Below, piece after piece: positions 28,011-36,074 of a DNA stretch of 64,000 bases. The position numbers were made by a program, and so were the translations under genes. The stretch spans positions 558,001 to 622,000 of the forward strand of contig NZ_VRYZ01000002.1 in the NCBI RefSeq assembly GCF_008064635.1, given 5' to 3'. The notes below the pieces were generated by a model, which was not told where the DNA came from, ran no database searches, and worked only from the letters and a program-made list of their open reading frames with translations. How positions within the stretch are numbered: the stretch's first letter is position 1; the number at the start of each line of letters is the position of its first letter. Origin of the DNA: Parahaliea aestuarii. GTDB taxonomy: Bacteria; Pseudomonadota; Gammaproteobacteria; Pseudomonadales; Halieaceae.

Positions 28011-29033
28011 TTACGCGGCCTCCTGCTTGCGGTCCAGTTCGGCGTAGAGGCGTACCACGTCCAGCAGACGGGCGGCGTGCCCCAGGTTTTCGTACCAGCT
28101 GAGGCACTTGATGGTGTGGTCCCCGGCCTTGATGGTACCGACGGCATCGAACAGCAGGGAATGGGGGTTGCCGATCACATCGGACGATACGATCGGATCC
28201 TCCGCCACGGCGACCACGCCGGGGTAGCTGCCTGCGGCATCGCGCACCGCCTGGTTAATTGCTTCGGGCGTCACTGCAGGGTCTTTCACCACCAGGTTGA
28301 GATCCAGCAGGCAGCCCTCGTGAATGGGCACATTGAGCGCAGCGGTGATGATCTTGCCCTCCATCGCCGGCAGGATATGGCCGAGCCACTGCCCCGCCTC
28401 GTGGCTGTTGGGAATGATGTTCTCCGCCGCCGAGCGGCTGCGGCGGAAATCGGAGCCGGCGTAATCCTGCAGCGCCTGGTCAGAGGTATAGGCGTGCACG
28501 GTGGTCATACTGCCGCACTCGATTTCAAAACGCTGGGAGAGGATGTGCAGCAACAGGGCCAGCGCCGTGGTAGTGGCGGAGCCAGCCGAGATCATGCGAT
28601 CCCCGGCGTCGATTGTGTCGCCGTTGATGCCCGGCACTACGATGCGGTCGATACCGTCCAGTGGCAGGGTGCGCAGCAGCACCCGCGGAGCGCCGTTGTC
28701 GAGGTGGTCCCGCATCTCCGCCATCGAGCGGTACTTGCCGGTGGAGTCGATCACCGCGTCCACCCCGAACATGTCCCAGGGCATTTCCGCCGGCCGGTCG
28801 ATGCGCAGCAGGCGCGAACGGAATCGCGGATTGACGAGGAAGTTGCCCTCGAGGGTATGGCGTTCGGGCTCATTGACCTCGGAGCACAGCAGGTAGTGCA
28901 GGATGTCGGCATTGCCGATGTCCGCAATCGCCACGACCTCCACATCCTCGCTGCGCGAGGCCAGGTCGTAGATCTGGCGGCCGGTCTGGCCGAAGCCCAT
29001 GATGCCGACGCGGATGGGCGCGTGTTGTGCCAT
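28011..29033 (-). CDS. GAPDH-like protein lacking catalytic residues
   Basis: 340 residues, clearly GAPDH-fold (IRVGIMGFGQTGRQIYDL, DMFGVDAVIDSTGKY, IPNSHEAGQWLGHILP). The active-site motif reads SAGSATTTALA where the partner gene has SNASCTTNCLA: catalytic Cys is Ala153, confirmed in the DNA codon. The phosphate-binding STGAA is SHEAG, ARVPV is LNVPI, and WYDNEWGY is WYENLGHA. The general-base His is kept (VHAYTSDQ, His180). The frame is intact and the protein full length, so it is maintained rather than decaying. It cannot be an ordinary GAPDH; it could be a regulatory or structural partner of the active subunit. It starts 15 bases after eda and abuts gap. Confidence 0.9.
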   Translation of the reverse strand: MAQHAPIRVGIMGFGQTGRQIYDLASRSEDVEVVAIADIGNADILHYLLCSEVNEPERHTLEGNFLVNPRFRSRLLRIDRPAEMPWDMFGVDAVIDSTGKYRSMAEMRDHLDNGAPRVLLRTLPLDGIDRIVVPGINGDTIDAGDRMISAGSATTTALALLLHILSQRFEIECGSMTTVHAYTSDQALQDYAGSDFRRSRSAAENIIPNSHEAGQWLGHILPAMEGKIITAALNVPIHEGCLLDLNLVVKDPAVTPEAINQAVRDAAGSYPGVVAVAEDPIVSSDVIGNPHSLLFDAVGTIKAGDHTIKCLSWYENLGHAARLLDVVRLYAELDRKQEAA

Positions 29034-29048
29034 CGTCGTTTCTCCGTC

Positions 29049-29684
29049 TCAGTTGTTGTCGGTGGCCATGGCGTCCGCCGCCAGGGTCGCTATCTGGTCC
29101 CACTGCCCTGACGCCACCAGTTCCGGCGCCACCATCCAGGAACCGCCGCAGCAGATCACATTGGGCAGGGCCAGGTAGTCGCGGAAGTTATCGGGACTGA
29201 GGCCGCCGGTGGGGCAGAAACTGACCTGGGGAAAGGGTCCACCGAGCGCCTTGAGCATGGGAATCCCGCCGAGCGCGCCGGCGGGGAAGAGCTTGAAGGT
29301 ATCGAGGCCGTAATCGAGGCCGAGCATGATGTCCGAGGGCGAAGCCACGCCGGGCACCAGCCCCACCCCACTCTGCCTGGCCGCCTCCAGCAGGCTGCTG
29401 GTCAGGCCCGGGCTGACGGCAAAGTCCGCCCCGGCCGCCATGGCCCTGTCCAGCTCGGTGCCGCTGGTGACGGTACCGGCAGCGATCAGCAGCCCCGGCA
29501 CTTCCGCCTTGACGGCGGCAATGCCCTCCAGCGCTGCGGGTGTACGCAGGGTCAGCTCCACCGCCGGCATCCCGGCCTCCAGCAGGGTGCGCGACAGGGT
29601 CACGGTTTGCGCCACATCCTGCACGGTAATCACCGGCAGCACGCGACAGGGCTTGAGAACGCCCCTCATCTCGGATGACTGCAT
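29049..29684 (-). CDS. eda: 2-dehydro-3-deoxy-phosphogluconate (KDPG) aldolase
   Basis: 211 residues from the ATG at 29684 (GAGG 8 bases upstream); the longer frame would begin upstream of the predicted operator. The Schiff-base lysine is in TFKLFPAG, the catalytic Glu and Arg in VELTLRT, and the substrate loop in CPTGGL. It splits KDPG into pyruvate and glyceraldehyde-3-phosphate, the last step of the Entner-Doudoroff pathway. It leads an operon with two GAPDH-type genes and ppc. edd, zwf and pgl are not in the window. The promoter carries the same 17-bp site found before hexR. Confidence 0.95.
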   Translation of the reverse strand: MQSSEMRGVLKPCRVLPVITVQDVAQTVTLSRTLLEAGMPAVELTLRTPAALEGIAAVKAEVPGLLIAAGTVTSGTELDRAMAAGADFAVSPGLTSSLLEAARQSGVGLVPGVASPSDIMLGLDYGLDTFKLFPAGALGGIPMLKALGGPFPQVSFCPTGGLSPDNFRDYLALPNVICCGGSWMVAPELVASGQWDQIATLAADAMATDNN

Positions 29685-29704
29685 ATCAGCCTCGACCTCA
29701 AAAA

Positions 29705-29755
29705 GTTGTTTTATTACATTTTTGACACTGTAGACCATCACCGCCGGGCTGGCAA
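29705..29755 (-). promoter_or_regulatory. eda operon promoter with candidate HexR operator
   Basis: On the minus strand TTGCCA (29750-29755) and TACAGT (29727-29732) are 17 bases apart, placing the start of transcription near 29720. The 17-bp word gttgttttattacattt at 29705-29721 overlaps that point and recurs exactly before hexR. It has TTGT/ACA half-sites like known HexR operators. KDPG normally releases HexR. Confidence 0.68.
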
Positions 29756-29862
29756 GCCGGGAACGGCCGACACCGCAAAATCCGGGCCCGCGATGAAAGA
29801 AGGCGAGTAATTATAAAAAATCAGCTAATTAATGCAGAACCGGCATATACCTCCTCCCCGAT

Positions 29863-29927
29863 TTGTCGTCAGCGAGCAATAAACCCGATACTTAACTTGC
29901 GCGCCATGATGTTGTTTTATTACATTT
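29863..29927 (+). promoter_or_regulatory. hexR promoter with candidate HexR operator
   Basis: TTGTCG at 29863-29868 and GATACT at 29887-29892 (18-base spacer) are a plausible promoter. The word gttgttttattacattt at 29911-29927 lies just downstream, in a position for autorepression. Beyond the exact 17 bases the two copies stay alike for nine more bases (six of nine). Elsewhere the 274-base gap is AT-richer but otherwise featureless. Confidence 0.6.
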
Positions 29928-29958
29928 AAGATACTGACGAACAGCTGGAACAGCAGAC

Positions 29959-30798
29959 ATGAGCCTGATGGCGGAAATGCGCGACGCGGAAGCCCGGCGC
30001 AGCAAGGCCGAGCGCAAGTTGATTGACCATATCCTCGGCGAGCCGGAGGCGGTACTGAACACCCCTATCGCCCGCCTCGCCGCGGCGGTCGGGGTGAGCG
30101 AACCCACCGTCAACCGCTTTTGCCGCGCCATGGGCGCCAGGGGCTTCCCTGATTTCAAATTACGCCTGGCCGGCGAACTGGCCCGCGCACGACCGAGTAT
30201 GGCCCGCGACATCGAACCCGGGGACTCCGGCAGTCATGTCGCGGCCAAGATATTCGAGGCCACCGCGGCCAGTCTCAGCAGTGCCCACAACTCCCTGGAT
30301 ACCGGCGCCCTCGAACAGGCGGTGGAAGCCCTTGACCGCGCCCGCGCCATTGCGCTGTGCGGCCTCGGCGCCTCCGCCTCGGTGGCGCTGGACGCCCAGC
30401 ACAAACTGCTGCGCTTCGATACCCCGGTGGTGGCCCATACCGACATCATCAACCAGCGCATGCTCACCGCCAGCCTGCGGCCCGAAGACTGCCTGCTGTG
30501 CATTTCCTACACCGGCCGCACCCGGGCAATTACCGAAGTCGCGCAACTGGCGCGGGACAGCGGTGCCACCGTGATCGGCCTCACCAGTCCCGGCTCTCCG
30601 CTGGCGAAAGCCTGCTCCATGGTGCTCGGTGTCGAGGGCGGCGAAGACACCGATCTCTACACCCCCATGACCTCGCGTATCGCCCAGCTGGTCATCATCG
30701 ACGTGCTGGTCACCACACTCGCCCTGCGCAAGGGCGATGACTTTGCCGACCACCTGGAAGCGGTAAAGCGCAGCGTCGCCGCCACCCGCTCACGTTGA
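29959..30798 (+). CDS. hexR: HexR, RpiR-family regulator of central carbon metabolism
   Basis: 279 residues. The N-terminal RpiR helix-turn-helix is seen in LIDHILGEPEAVLNTPIARL and AAVGVSEPTVNRFCRAMG (residues 20-60). The C-terminal SIS sugar-phosphate domain (about 125-250) has IALCGLGASASVA, CLLCISYTGRTRAITEVA and a GxTS loop (VIGLTSPGSPLAKA). HexR represses Entner-Doudoroff and related genes in gammaproteobacteria and is released by KDPG. Here it is divergent from the eda-gap-gap-ppc operon and both promoters share a site, strongly supporting the name. No good Shine-Dalgarno site is seen; GGAACAG is the nearest. Confidence 0.93.
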   Translation: MSLMAEMRDAEARRSKAERKLIDHILGEPEAVLNTPIARLAAAVGVSEPTVNRFCRAMGARGFPDFKLRLAGELARARPSMARDIEPGDSGSHVAAKIFEATAASLSSAHNSLDTGALEQAVEALDRARAIALCGLGASASVALDAQHKLLRFDTPVVAHTDIINQRMLTASLRPEDCLLCISYTGRTRAITEVAQLARDSGATVIGLTSPGSPLAKACSMVLGVEGGEDTDLYTPMTSRIAQLVIIDVLVTTLALRKGDDFADHLEAVKRSVAATRSR

Positions 30799-30937
30799 GC
30801 GAGCCTGCGCGCAAGCCATCCGGGTCGCATCCCTGTTGCGCCAAAGCGATTCAGCTGCAGCAATTCCCTTGTCTGGCGGGCAATTCCTAGTACCCTTGGC
30901 CCTGTCCCGAATCCACGGCAACCGATGGCGATACACC

Positions 30938-32284
30938 ATGCGCACACTGATGACCGTAACCTCCCTGCTGATTTCCACGGCTCTGCTGCTGATCGGCCAC
31001 GGTATACAGATCACCCTGCTGCCCCTGCGCGGGTCCATTATCGGTTTCTCGGAATTCCAGGTGGGCATGAGCGCCTCCGCCTACTTCCTGGGTTTTGTGG
31101 GCGGCGCTCTGGTCATTCCGCGCATCATCGCCAAGGTGGGCCACATCCGCAGTTTCGCGGTGCTGACGGCCATCTTCATTACCGCCCTGCTGGGGCTGGA
31201 AATGCTGGACAGCTGGGGCGCATGGCTGGTGCTGCGCTTTATTACCGGCGCGATGATCTGCGGCCTGTACACAGTGATCGAAAGCTGGCTCAACAACCAG
31301 GCCACCCCGGAGTCCCGCGGCCAGGTGCTGGCCATCTATACCTTCATCGTGCTGATGTCGATGGCCGCGGGCCAGGGCCTGATTAACGTCGGCCCGGTCA
31401 GTGAGGCCACCCCCTTCATGCTGGCGGCAGTGTTCCTGGCCCTCGCCATCGTGCCCGTGGGGCTGACCAGCCGTCTTGCGCCGGCGCCCCTGGAATCCAC
31501 GAGGATCCGCTTCAGCCTGCTCTACCAGCGCTCCCCTTCGGCTTTCGCCGGGGCCATTCTGTCCGGACTGGTAGTCGGCGGCTTCTGGTCACTGGGGGCG
31601 GTCTTCGCACAGCGCTACAGCGCCTCGCTGTCGGATGTGACGCTGTTCATCACTGTCACCATCGCCGGCGGCGCCCTGTTCCAGTACCCCATCGGCTGGC
31701 TCTCGGACCGGGTGGACCGGCGCCGGGTGATGCTGTCTCTCTGTCTTTTCGGCGCACTCACCGCCGCCGCAGTGGCCGCCACCGTCGGCACGCCGTGGCA
31801 TCTGGGGGCTGTGTTCCTGTTTGGCGCCTGTACCATGCCCATGTACGCCATCTCTCTGGCGATGGCGGCGGACAACTCCAGCAGCAGTGAATTTGTGGAA
31901 ATCGGTACCTCGGTACTGATGTTGAACGCCCTGTGCGCCGCCGCGGCCCCCCTGCTGCTGGGGCAATTGATGACCGCGCTGTCGCCAGTAGCCCTGTTCT
32001 GGGCGTCCTCGGCCCTGTGCGCCCTGTTCGCCCTCTACGTGGGCTACCAGTGCACCCGCCGCCGCCAGATCACCGTGGAAGAGCAAACTCCCTTCTCGGC
32101 CGCGGGCATGGAAGCCGCGCCAACGGCTTTCGACCTCGACCCGCGGGGGCTGGAGGATGAAGTGGGAGACCTGGTACCGGAAGAGGCCGAGCCGGCAATC
32201 TACAGCAGTGACGACGACGAAGAGCAGGCTGCGTCGCAGTCAACAGCGCCGATACGGCTGGGGCCTGAAGACCGGGAGTTCTAG
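30938..32284 (+). CDS. MFS transporter, YcaD-like
   Basis: 448 residues with 12 membrane helices. I used the ATG at 30938 ([20 protein letters not shown]) since it begins at the first helix; the longer frame needs a TTG and adds an implausible 34 residues. MFS-type loops are [21 protein letters not shown] and [13 protein letters not shown] between helices 8 and 9. A hydrophilic acidic tail of about 60 residues (SDDDEEQ) follows the last helix. It resembles the YcaD/putative sugar-or-drug carriers; the substrate is unknown. Its stop overlaps that of the convergent yaiI gene (TAG at 32282, complementary TAG at 32281-32283). Confidence 0.88.
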   Translation: MRTLMTVTSLLISTALLLIGHGIQITLLPLRGSIIGFSEFQVGMSASAYFLGFVGGALVIPRIIAKVGHIRSFAVLTAIFITALLGLEMLDSWGAWLVLRFITGAMICGLYTVIESWLNNQATPESRGQVLAIYTFIVLMSMAAGQGLINVGPVSEATPFMLAAVFLALAIVPVGLTSRLAPAPLESTRIRFSLLYQRSPSAFAGAILSGLVVGGFWSLGAVFAQRYSASLSDVTLFITVTIAGGALFQYPIGWLSDRVDRRRVMLSLCLFGALTAAAVAATVGTPWHLGAVFLFGACTMPMYAISLAMAADNSSSSEFVEIGTSVLMLNALCAAAAPLLLGQLMTALSPVALFWASSALCALFALYVGYQCTRRRQITVEEQTPFSAAGMEAAPTAFDLDPRGLEDEVGDLVPEEAEPAIYSSDDDEEQAASQSTAPIRLGPEDREF

Positions 32285-32730
32285 GGGGAGGCTTGCGCCA
32301 GCATTTGATCCAGGCAGCTGGCAAACCGTTGCCGGTCCGCCTGGCCGAGGGGCGGCGCGCCCCCGGTTTCCACACCGGTGTCGCGCAGGGTCGCCATAAA
32401 GTCGCGCATATTGAGGCGGGCGCGGATGTTGTCGGCGGTATAGCGCTCACCCCGGGGGCTGAGGCCGCTGGCGCCCCTTGCCACCACTTCCGCCGCCAGC
32501 GGGATATCCGCGGTGATCACCAGATCACCTTCCTCGGCGCGCTCGACAATCAGGTTGTCCGCCACATCGAAGCCCCGCTCCACCTGCACAAAGCGAATGT
32601 TGGGCGCCTTCGGCACCTGCATGGCGTGGTTGGCCACCAAGGTCAGGCCGATGCCGGTGCGCTGGGCGGCGCGGAACAGGATCTCCTTGATCGCCCCCGG
32701 GCACGCGTCCGCATCCACCCAGATATGCAC
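32281..32730 (-). CDS. yaiI: YaiI/YqxD family (DUF188) protein
   Basis: 149 residues from a GTG. The sequence [42 protein letters not shown] and [23 protein letters not shown] closely follows E. coli YaiI as I remember it. The family has a PIN-like NYN/DUF188 fold with a conserved Asp set (DADAC, DN, TADIPLA), so nuclease activity is suspected but not proven. It begins four bases after the stop of the acyl-CoA ligase gene, so it is probably the second gene of that transcript. Its start codon lacks a clear ribosome site of its own, suggesting coupling. Confidence 0.93.
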   Translation of the reverse strand: MHIWVDADACPGAIKEILFRAAQRTGIGLTLVANHAMQVPKAPNIRFVQVERGFDVADNLIVERAEEGDLVITADIPLAAEVVARGASGLSPRGERYTADNIRARLNMRDFMATLRDTGVETGGAPPLGQADRQRFASCLDQMLAQASP

Positions 32731-32734
32731 CGCG

Positions 32735-34390
32735 TCAATCCGCCTGCCAGTGAATCAGCAGCTGCTTCTGTTCCGCCGACTGCCGCGCCAGTTTTTCGGC
32801 CAGTTCGCCAAAGCGCGCCTCCACCTGGTCGCGACGGATTTTCATGGTCGGGGTGAGAATGCCATTGTCGATGTTCCAGGGCTCGCCGCTGAGAATCACC
32901 GCGCCGATGCGGGCGTGGTGCTCCACCGTGTCGTTCACGCTGTCCACCATGTCGCGCACCGAAGCCTCCACCTCCTCCCGCGGCAGCGACTTCGCCTCCT
33001 CGGTGACCACGGCCACCATCACCGTTTTCGAATAGCCCCGCCCCAGCAGGCACTGCTGTTCGGTGTGGGGGTTTTTGGCGAAGGCGCCTTCGATGGGCGG
33101 CGGCGCCACGAACTTGCCCTGGATGGTCTTGAAGTAGTCCTTCACCCGGCCGGTGATGTAGATAAAGCCGTCCTCGTCCACTCGCGCTTTGTCGCCGGTA
33201 TGCAGCCAGCCATCGCGCAGCAGCTCCGCGGTTTTCGCCGGATCCTTGTAGTACCCGGGGGTATTGCCCTCGGAGCGCACCACCAGTTCGCCCTCATCGG
33301 TGATGCGGTACTCGACACCGGGCAGGGGTTTGCCCACCGAGCCGATACGCCGGGAGTCGTGCCCGCTGACTATGAGGCCCATCGCTTCGGTCTGGCCGAA
33401 GCCCTCCATCAGGGTCAGGCCCAACTCGCCGAACCAGTGAATCAGCGGTGGCGGCGTTGGCGCGGCGGCGGTAAGGCAGTAGCGCACCTCGTCCAGCCCC
33501 ATGGTTTGCACCACCAGTTGGCCGGTGCCCTCGCGGTCGGCGGCCAGCGCCGCGTCCAGCGCCGCCTGGCCACCGAACTTGCCGATCACAGCCTGCTGGA
33601 ACTGCTCCCAGATCCGCGGTGGGCCAAAGAAAATATGCGGGCGGGTCTGCTGCAGCTCGGGCAGCAGGTTCTCCAGGCCACTGTTAAAGGTCACTTCGCC
33701 ACAGACTACCAGGGAGGAGAACTCCACGATCTGGCGCTCGGCGATGTGGGACAGGGGCAGATAGGAAAAGTAGCGGGTGCCGTCTTCGGCGCCAAAGGTG
33801 GTGGTAAAGCGGCGAATGGGAATGAGATTGCTCTCGTGGGTCTGCATCACCCCCTTGGGCTTGCCGGTGGTGCCGGAGGTGAATACCAGCGACATCAAAT
33901 CATCCGGCCGGCAGGGGTAATCGGGCCGGCGGCCGGCGGCGCTGGCCAGCAGGTCCTCCCATTTCAGGTGCTCCTGCGCCAGCTCGACCCCCGGCAGCGC
34001 CACCAGCACCACACCCTCGGGCAGCACCGTGCTCACCGCCTCCCAGTTGCCGGCCGCGCCGACAAACACCACCTTCACTTCGGCAAAGTCGAGAATATAA
34101 CCGGCGGTATCCGGCGGCAGGGTGGTAAACAGGCCCACCGTCACGTTACCCGAGGCGATAACGGCCATGTCGGCGAGAAACCAGTGGGGACCATTGGGCG
34201 CGAGAATGGCCATGCTCACACCGCTGCCAAAGCGCTCCTCCAGGGCAGCGGCCACCGCCATCGCCTCGTCCCGGGCCTGGGTCCAGGTCCACTCGCGCGC
34301 GCTGCCCCCCTCCAGGGTGCGCATCCAGACCGTATCCGGGCGGGTATCGGCCCAGTGATTGAGAAGGGAGGGGATGGTGTCCAGCGACAT
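32735..34390 (-). CDS. AMP-forming long-chain acyl-CoA synthetase
   Basis: 551 residues of the ANL superfamily. The phosphate loop [18 protein letters not shown] begins near residue 167; [25 protein letters not shown] (acyl-adenylate site), and [23 protein letters not shown] follow, with the C-terminal hinge Lys in [10 protein letters not shown]. It joins fatty or aryl acids to CoA via an acyl-AMP. The arrangement resembles the bubblegum/FACS-like group rather than E. coli FadD, which cannot be settled here. AGGAG is 6 bases before the ATG. The tail end is followed by yaiI after 4 bases. Confidence 0.93.
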   Translation of the reverse strand: MSLDTIPSLLNHWADTRPDTVWMRTLEGGSAREWTWTQARDEAMAVAAALEERFGSGVSMAILAPNGPHWFLADMAVIASGNVTVGLFTTLPPDTAGYILDFAEVKVVFVGAAGNWEAVSTVLPEGVVLVALPGVELAQEHLKWEDLLASAAGRRPDYPCRPDDLMSLVFTSGTTGKPKGVMQTHESNLIPIRRFTTTFGAEDGTRYFSYLPLSHIAERQIVEFSSLVVCGEVTFNSGLENLLPELQQTRPHIFFGPPRIWEQFQQAVIGKFGGQAALDAALAADREGTGQLVVQTMGLDEVRYCLTAAAPTPPPLIHWFGELGLTLMEGFGQTEAMGLIVSGHDSRRIGSVGKPLPGVEYRITDEGELVVRSEGNTPGYYKDPAKTAELLRDGWLHTGDKARVDEDGFIYITGRVKDYFKTIQGKFVAPPPIEGAFAKNPHTEQQCLLGRGYSKTVMVAVVTEEAKSLPREEVEASVRDMVDSVNDTVEHHARIGAVILSGEPWNIDNGILTPTMKIRRDQVEARFGELAEKLARQSAEQKQLLIHWQAD

Positions 34391-34511
34391 GGCAGCTCCT
34401 GCTTGTGATTATTTGGAAGATGGTGGGGTCGCCAGCAAGACTACCAGAGGCTGTCGCGGCGAATAAGTCTTGGAACCGACAGTTCACTATACCGAATCGG
34501 ACAGTGCGTCC

Positions 34512-35960
34512 TTACAGCAGGCAGAAGGTGATGCTGAGGGGAGGCAGCTGTGCCGGCAGCGGCGCCAGCGGGAAGTCGTCCAGGCTGAGGCTGCCCTTGC
34601 GCAGCCGCGGGCGCACGCCGTTAATCTTCAGTTTGCGCGCCCCCGGGTGCTTGGCGCTGAGCATGTAACAACCCTCCACCCCGCCGAAGCCGCGCAGACG
34701 CAGCGGCAGGGCCTGGCTGTGCAGGTTGATCAACAGCAAAGTGCGCCCCTCCCCGCCCGGCCGGTCGTGCAGGTAGGCTCGCAGGTAGGGGTCTGAACTC
34801 TGCACCCGCAGCACTTTTTCCCCCATCAGGCGCCGCCACAGCCAGCTCACCCAGTAGTCCGGGCGCGGCTTGAAGGTGAGCCGGTCGATCATGCCGTAGT
34901 CGCCGCCAATAAGCGCCTGGCGCACCATCACCCGCTGCCCCTGCACCGCGCCCTGGCCAAGCTGGTCGGCCCACCAGAAACTCGATGCCCAGCGATCCGA
35001 CAGAAAGGGCTGGCCACCGCACTGGGCGGAGCCGGTCTCACCGGTCCACAGTTCCGCCCCGGGCTGGAAGCGGTCCCGCAGTCGCGCCAGCTGGGCGCTG
35101 TAGCGGGCGAAGTCATCCAGCGCCCGTGGGTCGAGCATGGACTCCAGGCGCGCGCTGCGGGTACGCAGGGGGCTGCGCTCACTCTGGAAGGGATAGTAGT
35201 GCCAGTCGACGATATCCAGCGATTGCTGCAGGCTGGCGAGAAAGCGCGGCGTAATACGGGTGAAAGGCCGAAAGGCCTCGCCAAGGCGCGGCCAGAAAGC
35301 GCTGCCGGGGCCGGAGATGCGTGCCCCGGGAAAGTACTGTCGCACCAGTGCGGCGAAACGGTCGTAGTCCTGCGCCAAACGCCGCGCCCCGGGCTGGGCG
35401 CGCAGGCCGTGGAAGGCCCAGTAGGCATTCAGTTCATTGCCCAGCTCGAACACGTCAATGCGCTGCCCGCGATCGCGGGCGTGCTGCAGCAGGCGCTCCA
35501 GTTCGGAGCCGTCCCAGCTGCCGTGTTCGCTGCGCCGGAACAGGCCGTATTTGCAGGTGAAAATCAGGCCGAGGTCGTGGCGGGCGATAAAATCCTGCAG
35601 CGCATCCCACTGGGACTGTGTCAGCACCAGCGCATCCTTCTCGCCGGGAGGCGCAGCAAAATAATGGATGCGATCGGCCTCGGAGCCGCCAATGCGCAGA
35701 TAGGCAGGGCCCAGGGCGGCGGTCAGTCGATTCAGGGATTTGTTGTCCAGCGCCAGCGGCGACACCGGCAGGGTACCGACACCGCGGCGCGCGCGACCGG
35801 CCCCCTCCCACCACAGGCCACCGGCGAAAACGGAAATGTCGATGGACCAGGAGAGGTAGCGGGGGTCAACACGGCGCTGGGGGGCGTGGTGCAGGAACAG
35901 TACTTCCGCCGCGGCGGGGGCAGCGGCAACTTTTTGCCGGAATGGCCACAGCGACCTCAA
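34512..35960 (-). CDS. GH79 (heparanase-like) glycoside hydrolase
   Basis: 482 residues. The segment AYLRIGGSEAD near residue 86, the acid/base Glu176 in FELGNELNAYWAFHG, and the nucleophile Glu308 in WTGETGSAQCGG match the layout of heparanase and bacterial GH79 enzymes (clan A barrel), with a C-terminal beta-sandwich from about residue 390. The family acts on glucuronides or heparan-type chains. The start in this frame is TTG and no clear signal peptide follows (MRSLWPFRQKVAAAPAAAEV), so export is uncertain and the start may be wrong. It stands alone between rhlE and the acyl-CoA ligase. Conserved tyrosine DWHYYPF supports the fold. Confidence 0.82.
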   Translation of the reverse strand: MRSLWPFRQKVAAAPAAAEVLFLHHAPQRRVDPRYLSWSIDISVFAGGLWWEGAGRARRGVGTLPVSPLALDNKSLNRLTAALGPAYLRIGGSEADRIHYFAAPPGEKDALVLTQSQWDALQDFIARHDLGLIFTCKYGLFRRSEHGSWDGSELERLLQHARDRGQRIDVFELGNELNAYWAFHGLRAQPGARRLAQDYDRFAALVRQYFPGARISGPGSAFWPRLGEAFRPFTRITPRFLASLQQSLDIVDWHYYPFQSERSPLRTRSARLESMLDPRALDDFARYSAQLARLRDRFQPGAELWTGETGSAQCGGQPFLSDRWASSFWWADQLGQGAVQGQRVMVRQALIGGDYGMIDRLTFKPRPDYWVSWLWRRLMGEKVLRVQSSDPYLRAYLHDRPGGEGRTLLLINLHSQALPLRLRGFGGVEGCYMLSAKHPGARKLKINGVRPRLRKGSLSLDDFPLAPLPAQLPPLSITFCLL

Positions 35961-36014
35961 GGCAGGCGCTTACCTGCCACCTGTAACGAAAGAAACTGTG
36001 CGGCGGTGATGATC

Positions 36015-36040
36015 ATTGTGCCGCAGTATGCGGCACCAAT
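36015..36040. other. Hairpin between rhlE and the GH79 gene
   Basis: GTGCCGC at 36018-36024 pairs with GCGGCAC at 36030-36036 around a five-base loop; ATT and AAT extend it past one bulged base. No T tract follows in the minus direction, so it may be a weak terminator, an attenuator or a processing site. Confidence 0.4.
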
Positions 36041-36074
36041 GTGACAGCAATAAAACAGTGGCGCCGGATCGCGA

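Noticed and set aside
25185-29111. 1308-residue plus-strand open frame
   Set aside because: It lies wholly opposite ppc, both GAPDH-type genes and part of eda, all with clear motifs; long antisense frames are common at this GC level and this one has no recognisable domain.
29049-30798. Complete Entner-Doudoroff locus
   Set aside because: Only eda and hexR are here; edd, zwf, pgl and glk are not seen in the window.
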